10,852 nt of DNA from Planctomycetota bacterium (lineage in GTDB: Bacteria > Planctomycetota > PUPC01 > DSUN01). Under the pieces are notes generated by a model. That model was not told the DNA's origin. It did not search any database and saw only the letters and a list, made by a program, of their open reading frames with translations. Location of the stretch: the NCBI GenBank assembly GCA_016872875.1, contig VGYW01000286.1, positions 1 through 10,852 on the forward strand, written 5' to 3'. The translations under genes were made by a program, and so were the position numbers. The first letter of the stretch is position 1. Every line of letters starts with the position of its first letter. Positions 5,910 through 10,852 of the stretch are shown here, in pieces.

Positions 5910-8303
5910 TCAGGGCGCTTCGGAGCGCGCAATCACCTCGAAGGGCCGGCTTCGCACGACGAACGGCTGGCCGCTGAACCAGCCGAAGGACACGCTTCCC
6001 TCGATGGCGAGGCGGTAGCAGCCGGGCGGCAGCCGCAGGACGGCCCTGGCCGGCTGCGTGCCCCCCGAGCTCACGCGCCCGAGCCTCTGCACGGGGGCGC
6101 CATCGGCGGTCTCCACCCGCAGGGTGCCGGCGGCTCGGCGGACCGGCTTGCGGAAGTTGCCCCTGGCCTCCAACGCGGCGGTCACTGTCAGCGGCGAGCC
6201 CTCCTCGAAGGCCAACCCTGGCCGGTGCCCCAGCCCAGAGGGAAGGGTGAACCTGGAGGCTGGCGCGGGGAACGGCGGCGCCGTGCGGCTGGCCCAGAAT
6301 GCCTGGCCGAGCACGGGCGAGGCGACCTCCAACAGCTCCGCGTCGGGCACGTAGAGCACGAAGCCGTCGGCGCCCAGGCGGCGCGCCCGCTCCAGTTGAT
6401 CGAGGATGCCGATGGGGTCTCTGACGCGGTGTGCGGCGATGCCCGCGCAGACCGGGAGGCGCCCGCGCGCAAGCTCGACCTGGCGGGCCACCAGCGGCTC
6501 GAGTTCGGTGGCGTCCGCCGCGTAGTCGAGCGGAACGATGAAGTCGAGCAGCCGCTCGTCGAGCCAGCGGGGCCAGTCCTGGCCGTGGACGCTTCGGGCG
6601 GCCTGCGCGTCGGGGAAGACTGCGGCGGAGACGGCGATGCCTGGCCTTGCTCGGCGCGCCTCGACGGCCACAGCGCGCACGAGGGCCGTGACCTGCTCCT
6701 GGCGCCAGGCGGCGAAGCGCTCGCGCAGGTCGCGCTCCCCGATGAGCACGTCGTCGGGCCACTTCGCCACTTTCAGCCCCGAGGCCGTCTGGAACCGCTC
6801 GCGGCAGCCGGCGCAGAAGCACGCCAGGTCGTTCGGGTAGTGGGCGTAGTCGAGGTGGAGGCCATCAACCGCATAGTTGCGGATGGCTTCGAGGGCGGCG
6901 TCGCGCTCCAGCTCCAGGTTTTCGGGGTGCGAGGGGCAGAGCCAGAGGAGCTCGGTGCTGACCGGTGGCACAGCCGTCCCCGGCTGTGGTGGCACAGGCG
7001 AGGGCGCCTGTGCCACACGGAACGCCAGGCGCCCCTCGGCGCTGAGCTGGTCGGTTAGCTCGGCGGGCGCGCTGGAGAGGTTGTAGCAGGTCATCCAGAG
7101 GTGAAGCTGGAGGCCGTGGCGGCGGCAGGCGCGGAGGCATTCGGCCAGCGGGTCGGCCTTGCCGCGTCCCGCGGGGGAGCGCGGCAGGGTCTCGCTGGGG
7201 TAGTGTGCGACACCCGCTCCGAGGAAGTTCACCAGGAGCGCGTTGAAGCCGCACGCGGCGAGGCGGCGCGCGGTCTCCTCCCAGCTCAGGCCGCGCAGGC
7301 CGTGGGGGTCGGGGAGCCAGGCGGCGCGGAGTTCGCCCAGCCGCTCCGTGGTGGTGAGGAGGAAGGCGTCGGCCGCGCGGCGGCGCGCCTCCCTGGCGGC
7401 GTCGGTGGCCTCCGCGTGACGGGCGGCCTGGGCCTGCTTCGTAGCCTCAGCCACAAGCGAACGCGCCTCGGCGAGGGCGCGCGCGGCCTCGCGTCGCCGG
7501 GAGGCGGGCAGCCGCGCGTCGAGCCGCCGGGCGAGCGCATCGAAGCCGTCGAGCGACCCCACCCTGGCCGCGGCGGCGATGGCCCCCGAGCTCGCCTGCT
7601 GCCAGACCTCGGGCACGAGGTGGCCCAGGATGGCCAGGAGCAAGCGGCCCTGGGCCGCGGGGTCGGCCGCCGTGGGCGCGTGGCACAGGTAGGCCCCGCG
7701 CAGGCCAACGTAGGCGGCGGCGAGGCCGGTCCGCCGGCCCTCGGCATCGTGCCACTCGCCGAGCGCGATCAGCCCGGGGGCCGTCGGCTGCACGTGGCCG
7801 AGCTCGTCGCAGCCCTGGCGCAGGCGGGGCGGAAGGCCCTGGACCGCCTCGCCGCCGAAGCGGATGGTGGCGAAGTCTGCGGCGTGCCCGGCCGTGCGGC
7901 GCCCCAGGCCGGACAGGCCGAGCAGCCCGAGGAGACTCTCGTGCTGGGCGTGGAAGAGGATGAGCTTTCCGCCGTCCTTGACGTAGTGCTCGATCGCTGC
8001 GAGCTCGGGATCGGGCAGCACGGTGTTGAAGGGGAGGATAGCGGCCTTGTAGGGCCTAAGGCGGCCGGCCTGGGCCTCCGAATCGGCCAATCGCGCGTAG
8101 GGCACGCCTGCGGCCTTGAGCGCTGCCTCGACCGCCTGGCAGCAGGCCCGTGCGCGGCTCTGGGCCGCCCCCTCGGCCTCCTTCGGCTCCGAGCGCTCGC
8201 CGAAGACCACTGCCACAAGCGGCTCGGCCGCGGCCGACGCCAGAAGCTCGATGCTCAGCACGAACGCGAGCAGGGCGAATGGCGAAGGCCGTGGGCGGGC
8301 CAT
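5910..8303 (-). CDS. Exported family-10 glycosyl-hydrolase-like protein (GHL10/DUF187) with N-terminal amidotransferase-like domain
   Basis: The 797-residue product begins with a signal peptide (MARPRPSPFALLAFVLSIEL, then LASAAAE). Residues about 28-235 form an alpha/beta domain with a run like that of trimerisation or ThuA-like domains (AAILPFNTVLPDPELAAIEH, then GGKLILFHAQ). An Ala/Arg-rich helical linker follows (about 255-320). Residues about 325-670 form the GHL10 TIM barrel, with WLCPSHPEN (454-462), VDGLHLDYAHYP (479-490), a CFCAGC cysteine pair (496-500), and LDFIVPLDYAAD (586-597). A beta-sandwich-like tail ends the protein. The family is thought to act on glycans; no activity is proven here. 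Residues 430-447 are translated from an inverted-repeat element. Start choice is open: ATG at 8303 gives a clean signal peptide, but the ATG at 8378 has a better ribosome-binding site (AAGGAAG, 7 nt) and would add 25 residues from a second repeat element. Confidence 0.85.
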   Translation of the reverse strand: MARPRPSPFALLAFVLSIELLASAAAEPLVAVVFGERSEPKEAEGAAQSRARACCQAVEAALKAAGVPYARLADSEAQAGRLRPYKAAILPFNTVLPDPELAAIEHYVKDGGKLILFHAQHESLLGLLGLSGLGRRTAGHAADFATIRFGGEAVQGLPPRLRQGCDELGHVQPTAPGLIALGEWHDAEGRRTGLAAAYVGLRGAYLCHAPTAADPAAQGRLLLAILGHLVPEVWQQASSGAIAAAARVGSLDGFDALARRLDARLPASRRREAARALAEARSLVAEATKQAQAARHAEATDAAREARRRAADAFLLTTTERLGELRAAWLPDPHGLRGLSWEETARRLAACGFNALLVNFLGAGVAHYPSETLPRSPAGRGKADPLAECLRACRRHGLQLHLWMTCYNLSSAPAELTDQLSAEGRLAFRVAQAPSPVPPQPGTAVPPVSTELLWLCPSHPENLELERDAALEAIRNYAVDGLHLDYAHYPNDLACFCAGCRERFQTASGLKVAKWPDDVLIGERDLRERFAAWRQEQVTALVRAVAVEARRARPGIAVSAAVFPDAQAARSVHGQDWPRWLDERLLDFIVPLDYAADATELEPLVARQVELARGRLPVCAGIAAHRVRDPIGILDQLERARRLGADGFVLYVPDAELLEVASPVLGQAFWASRTAPPFPAPASRFTLPSGLGHRPGLAFEEGSPLTVTAALEARGNFRKPVRRAAGTLRVETADGAPVQRLGRVSSGGTQPARAVLRLPPGCYRLAIEGSVSFGWFSGQPFVVRSRPFEVIARSEAP
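6965..7016. repeat. Double-hairpin inverted-repeat element inside the GHL10-like gene
   Basis: Two adjacent hairpins occur here: CACAGCCG (6969-6976) with CGGCTGTG (6981-6988), loop 4; and GTGGCACAGGCG (6989-7000) with CGCCTGTGCCAC (7005-7016), loop 4, both perfect. The ends GTGGCACAG (6965-6973) and CTGTGCCAC (7008-7016) are also inverted repeats. On the minus strand the element is read in frame as about 17 Pro/Ala/Val-rich residues just before the conserved WLCPSHPEN strand. From memory, GTGGCACAG...CTGTGCCAC elements are frequent in Planctomycetota genomes. Confidence 0.85.
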
Positions 8304-8304
8304 C

Positions 8305-8363
8305 TCCGCTGTGGGCGGGGCGTCTCTGCCCCGCGGGGCACGGAGGCCCCGCCCACATCCGCT
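8305..8363. mobile_element. Small inverted-repeat element flanked by 6-bp direct repeats
   Basis: Perfect 12-nt terminal inverted repeats, TGTGGGCGGGGC (8310-8321) and GCCCCGCCCACA (8346-8357), enclose a 14-bp palindrome TGCCCCGCGGGGCA (8327-8340). The direct repeats TCCGCT at 8305-8310 and 8358-8363 flank it, as a target-site duplication would; the left one shares its last T with the inverted repeat. The element has no room for a transposase. It sits between a ribosome-binding-site-like sequence and the signal-peptide ATG of the GHL10-like gene. Whether it ever moved is inference; it may be a REP- or MITE-like sequence. Confidence 0.55.
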
Positions 8364-8404
8364 GGCTACTATCTGCATGGCATGGCTTCCTTTCCTGCCG
8401 CCGG

Positions 8405-8433
8405 AGTCTACCCGATTCGATTTCGCGGAGCAA
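8405..8433 (-). promoter_or_regulatory. Candidate promoter for the GHL10-like gene
   Basis: On the minus strand TTGCTC (8428-8433) and TAGACT (8405-8410) are spaced by 17 nt and match three and four of the six sigma-70 consensus bases. They lie just upstream of the AAGGAAG ribosome-binding site at about 8384-8393. Support is weak because short matches are common. Confidence 0.25.
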
Positions 8434-8436
8434 GCC

Positions 8437-8464
8437 TTTACTTTTCCGGGACATTCGGTATGCT
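8437..8464 (+). promoter_or_regulatory. Candidate promoter for the MscS-ParB gene
   Basis: In the divergent spacer TTTACT (8437-8442) and TATGCT (8459-8464) are 16 nt apart, each matching four of six sigma-70 consensus bases, in a locally less GC-rich stretch. The distance to the start codon at 8519 is about 55 nt. This overlaps the minus-strand candidate region, so the two would share the divergent spacer. Confidence 0.3.
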
Positions 8465-8518
8465 ATGGGAATGAGCAATCAGGAACCAGGAGCTCTCTCT
8501 CCGAAGGAAGAGGCACCC

Positions 8519-9739
8519 ATGAAGGGCAGGGCCTTCATAGCAATCATCTTCGCCGCGGCGTCCGCCGCGTTCCTCGGGCTCCACTTCCTGGGTTGGTGTC
8601 CCGTCTGGCTCAACCGCGAGCTGCGGCGCACCCTATGGGAGTTCCTGGGGATCGCGTGCGCGGTGCTGGCTTTCCGGCACGCGGCAGCCATCCTGATCCG
8701 CGACTGGGTGCGCTGGCGCGGCGGCCCGGAGGGCGAGAGCAAGATGCTCTCCGGCTTCGTCGGAGTCCTCGCCTGGGTCTCCGTCGCCGCGGCGCTCATC
8801 TACTGCCTGGGCCTCCTCGGGCCTGCGGCCACCATGGTGGGCGCCTTCGCCGCCTTGTTCCTCGGCTGGTCCCTCCAGGCCCCGGTGAGCGGCATGGCCG
8901 CCTGGGTCCTCGTCACCCTCAAGCGCCCGTTCCGCATCGGCGACCGCGTGCTCTTCCCCTCGCTCGGGCTGATCGGCGACGTGAAGCGGATTGATCTCAT
9001 GTACACCACGCTCGACCAGGTTGGCGGCGCCATCGGCTCCGAGGAGGCCATAGGCCGCAACATCCTCATCCCAAACGCCATGCTCTTCAGCCAGGTGGCC
9101 ATCAACTACACGCCGAAGGCCGAGGCCGCCTACTTCCTCGACGAGGTGGTCATCCGCATGACCTACGACTCGGACTGGGACACGGCGGAGGGGATTCTGC
9201 TGGAGGCGGCCCGCGAGGTGACGGCGGAGATCATCAAGGAGACCGGCAACGAGCCCTACATCCGGTCGGACATGTGGGACTACGGCATCCTGCTCCGCCT
9301 CCGCTACATGACGATGGCGAAAGACCGCCCCCGCATCACCCACGAAATCGTCCGGCACATCTTCAAGGCGGTCCAGCGCGACCCGCGGGTGGACATGGCC
9401 ATCCCGTTCGTCTACTCCTTCCGCAAGAGCACGGACGGGGTGATGAGGGGGAGCTTCCCCGAGCCGTCCGACGCCATCCAGGAGGTTCCCACCGGGCTCA
9501 TCGAGGAGCACGGCGTCGTCCTCCCCGCCGACCCCGAGCAGGTGGCCGAGGCCGACCAGCTCATGAGCAACATCCGCGAGCGCGGGCTCCTCCAGCCAGT
9601 CGTCGTCACCCCGCTGCCCAACGGCCGCTACCGCATCATCGCCGGCCAGAAGCGCTTCATCGCCTGCCGCAGGCTCGGCTGGAAGGCCATCCCCGTCGTC
9701 ATCCGCCAGGAGGCCGCCGCCCAACTCCCGACCTCGTGA
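8519..9739 (+). CDS. MscS-family mechanosensitive channel with C-terminal ParB/sulfiredoxin-like domain
   Basis: The 406-residue product has hydrophobic helices at about 5-26, 39-60 and 77-100, then the glycine/alanine-rich pore helix at 101-134. The MscS signature RPFRIGDRV (136-144) and beta-domain follow (GLIGDVKRIDL, then ILIPNAMLFSQVAINY), and the alpha/beta cytosolic domain runs to about 300. Typical MscS proteins end near there. After a short linker, residues about 322-397 match the ParB N-terminal/sulfiredoxin fold: VPTGLIEE, then LMSNIRERGLLQPVVVTP, then YRIIAGQKRFIACRRLGW. In ParB the last motif is GERR-like and binds a nucleotide; here it reads GQKR. No helix-turn-helix follows. 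The ATG at 8519 is chosen for AAGGAAGAGG about six bases upstream; earlier in-frame ATGs at 8465 and 8471 lack this. It overlaps no neighbour and is followed after 8 nt by the MBL gene. Confidence 0.9.
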   Translation: MKGRAFIAIIFAAASAAFLGLHFLGWCPVWLNRELRRTLWEFLGIACAVLAFRHAAAILIRDWVRWRGGPEGESKMLSGFVGVLAWVSVAAALIYCLGLLGPAATMVGAFAALFLGWSLQAPVSGMAAWVLVTLKRPFRIGDRVLFPSLGLIGDVKRIDLMYTTLDQVGGAIGSEEAIGRNILIPNAMLFSQVAINYTPKAEAAYFLDEVVIRMTYDSDWDTAEGILLEAAREVTAEIIKETGNEPYIRSDMWDYGILLRLRYMTMAKDRPRITHEIVRHIFKAVQRDPRVDMAIPFVYSFRKSTDGVMRGSFPEPSDAIQEVPTGLIEEHGVVLPADPEQVAEADQLMSNIRERGLLQPVVVTPLPNGRYRIIAGQKRFIACRRLGWKAIPVVIRQEAAAQLPTS

Positions 9740-9747
9740 GGCACGCC

Positions 9748-10524
9748 ATGACCACCCATCCGCTCCCGCGCAGCACGGAGTTGATCCGCTTCCACGACGT
9801 CGAGGCCCACTTCATCGCACACGTGGCGTTCCTCTTCCGCTCGCGGGGCGGCACGGTGCTGCTCACCGACCCGCTGTTCTCGGGGGCCTTCGAGTGGCAG
9901 GGACACATCGAGCGCTACCTCTCGCCCCCCGCCTTCCCGCCCGAGGCGATCACGAAGTGCGGCCTGCTGTTCGTCTCACACGTCCACGGTGACCACTACG
10001 ACCCCGACGCTCTGAGCCGCATCCGCCGCGGCACCGGCTGCCGCGTGCTCGCCCCGCCCGAGGTGGTTGACGACCTGCTCGACCGCGGGGAGGCGCCCGA
10101 TGGCCTCGTGGCACTGGCGGAGGGCCAGACCGTCACGCAAGGCGACCTCACGCTCACTGCGACGGCCGGCTACGACGAGTCGGCCGACGCCCAGGGCCGC
10201 CCCAACAAGTTCTCCGCCCTCATCAGTTGCGGCGAGACGCGGCTCTTCTACAGCGGCGACTGCCACGAGCCTCCCCCCGCCCTCCGCGGCCAGCAGGTGA
10301 GCGCCATCTTCTGGTGGCCCCACGACGACCCCGCCGCCATCCGCGCCTTCGCCGACGCCGTCCGCTTCTCCACCTGGATCCTCATGCACGGCGACCGCTT
10401 CCAGCCCGGCGCCTTCCTGTGTAACCTCGACCTCGCGGTCGAGCGCCGTCGCGTCCAGCACCTCGTTCCTCACACCGACGTCGTAGTCCCAAAACGGCTC
10501 AGCAGTTTCCCGCGAAGCCTATAG
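9748..10524 (+). CDS. MBL-fold metal-dependent hydrolase, UlaG-like
   Basis: The 258-residue, apparently cytoplasmic product has the metallo-beta-lactamase-fold signature HVHGDH (78-83), preceded by TDPLFSG (40-46). Asp171 lies in YSGDCH, and a late His214 lies in LMHGDRF. This order resembles the UlaG/ascorbate-6-phosphate lactonase-like branch. The usual histidine between the HxHxDH motif and the SGD aspartate is not seen: the corresponding segment reads TATAGYDESAD, so the metal site is incomplete or altered. The ATG at 9748 follows the MscS-ParB stop by 8 nt, with GAGG at the stop codon as ribosome-binding site, so the two genes form an operon. Substrate unknown. Confidence 0.85.
   Translation: MTTHPLPRSTELIRFHDVEAHFIAHVAFLFRSRGGTVLLTDPLFSGAFEWQGHIERYLSPPAFPPEAITKCGLLFVSHVHGDHYDPDALSRIRRGTGCRVLAPPEVVDDLLDRGEAPDGLVALAEGQTVTQGDLTLTATAGYDESADAQGRPNKFSALISCGETRLFYSGDCHEPPPALRGQQVSAIFWWPHDDPAAIRAFADAVRFSTWILMHGDRFQPGAFLCNLDLAVERRRVQHLVPHTDVVVPKRLSSFPRSL
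10480..10521 (+). repeat. Diverged direct repeat, copy 1 (3' end of the MBL gene)
   Basis: These 42 bases, coding the last residues of the MBL protein (PKRLSSFPRSL), recur in diverged form at 10682-10723. Within the last 27 positions 22 are identical. The second copy keeps the reading phase (AKRLSSSRRSL). Confidence 0.6.
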
Positions 10525-10577
10525 GGACCCGATCCTGCTGCGGCCAGGGCCAGCGCTCACCCGCGTGGTTCGGGAAC

Positions 10578-10609
10578 ATGATTTCACACTTGTACAAGTG
10601 TGGAATCAT
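10578..10609. promoter_or_regulatory. 32-bp AT-rich palindrome (operator or 3'-end hairpin candidate)
   Basis: The two 16-nt halves are complementary except for one pair, which can form G-T. The core CACACTTGTACAAGTGTG (10585-10602) is a perfect 18-bp palindrome without a loop. It stands out from its GC-rich surroundings and lies 54 nt past the MBL stop. No T-run follows on the plus strand (CCTTCGC), so a protein-binding site is as likely as a terminator. Confidence 0.55.
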
Positions 10610-10681
10610 CCTTCGCAGGCCAGCGGACCGCTTCGTTCGGGGCAACGGGACGCCGAGGTTGTTTCAGGCTGCGCCTCTGCC

Positions 10682-10723
10682 GTCATCGTTGCCAAGCGGC
10701 TGAGCAGTTCGCGGCGGAGCCTA
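10682..10723 (+). repeat. Diverged direct repeat, copy 2 (non-coding side)
   Basis: This segment matches the 3' end of the MBL gene at 10480-10521, with a shift of 202 nt. It can be translated in the same phase as the gene tail but belongs to no supported ORF. It may be a remnant of a duplication or a copy of a dispersed repeat that supplied the gene's stop region. Confidence 0.55.
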
Positions 10724-10852
10724 GTCCTAGATCAAGCGCATTCCCCCAGGGAGCGAACCCGGGTGGGCCGCGCGGAGGTGTCTCCGAGCGCCCGGAGGTC
10801 GCTAACTGGGCGCACAACTCGCGGATGCACGGGGTTCCGGGTCGGCCAGGCT

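Larger units (their letters stand above)
10525..10852. other. 328-bp stretch without a supported gene
   Basis: No convincing ORF, tRNA or other RNA gene was found. It holds an AT-rich palindrome at 10578-10609, a diverged copy of the MBL gene tail at 10682-10723, and a weak hairpin CGGAG/CTCCG at 10773-10786. A gene may begin beyond the right edge. Confidence 0.6.

Noticed and set aside
5746..6822. Extension of the MFS reading frame upstream to 6822
   Set aside because: It overlaps the GHL10-like gene in another frame and crosses the 9-mer hairpin array; the translation is Arg/Ala/Pro-rich and not membrane-like. The TTG at 5745 with a ribosome-binding site is a better start.
7101..8474. Plus-strand ORF of 457 codons
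   Set aside because: It lies opposite the well-supported GHL10-like gene and translates to low-complexity Gly/Ala/Arg sequence without recognisable motifs.
8150..8518. Upstream extension of the MscS-ParB frame to 8150
   Set aside because: It overlaps the start of the divergent GHL10-like gene, gives Arg/Pro-rich sequence, and the ATG at 8519 has the clear ribosome-binding site.
10578..10609. parS centromere site
   Set aside because: The palindrome is longer than the 16-bp parS consensus and lacks its CACGTG-type core; no parA/parB pair is in the window.
10741..10775. Minus-strand tRNA-like T-arm (CCGGG, TTCGCTC, CCTGG)
   Set aside because: The near-invariant A of the T-loop is missing, and no acceptor-stem partner or anticodon arm is found at the expected distance.

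Overview
The window is GC-rich bacterial DNA with the look of a Planctomycetota or similar Planctomycetes-Verrucomicrobia-type uncultured genome. That placement is an inference from gene content (a DUF2961/GH172-type protein, a PL22-like beta-propeller, a GHL10-type family-10 hydrolase-like protein), from high GC, and from spacers packed with short-period repeats. No rRNA or other marker allows a firm assignment.

Layout. Positions 3-344 (+) hold the 3' end of a DUF2961 gene. It faces a secreted beta-propeller gene (448-1626, -). Then comes a run of minus-strand genes, read right to left: a large secreted GHL10-like protein (5910-8303), an MFS transporter (4537-5745), ruvC (3840-4331), ruvA (3105-3758), ruvB (1957-2985) and the beta-propeller gene. 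A divergent intergenic region (8304-8518) separates this run from a plus-strand pair: a MscS-type channel with a ParB-like C-terminal domain (8519-9739), followed 8 nt later by an MBL-fold hydrolase (9748-10524). The last 328 bases contain no gene I can support.

How the genes work together. RuvC, RuvA and RuvB form the Holliday-junction resolvasome and are collinear, as is common. They are separated here by repeat-filled gaps rather than tightly packed. The flanking genes point to polysaccharide or oligosaccharide handling outside the cytoplasm. The MscS-ParB/MBL pair looks like a small operon of unknown purpose.

Most notable pattern. All six spacers from the DUF2961 gene to the GHL10 gene carry a short-period (3, 7 or 9 nt) repeat array capable of folding into a hairpin. 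Unit sequences differ between most gaps, yet each array begins at, or within about 36 nt of, the stop codon of an adjacent gene. Two further inverted-repeat elements sit inside or at the start of the GHL10-like gene: one is translated in frame, the other lies between 6-bp direct repeats. The second main point is the MscS channel fused to a ParB/sulfiredoxin-like domain.
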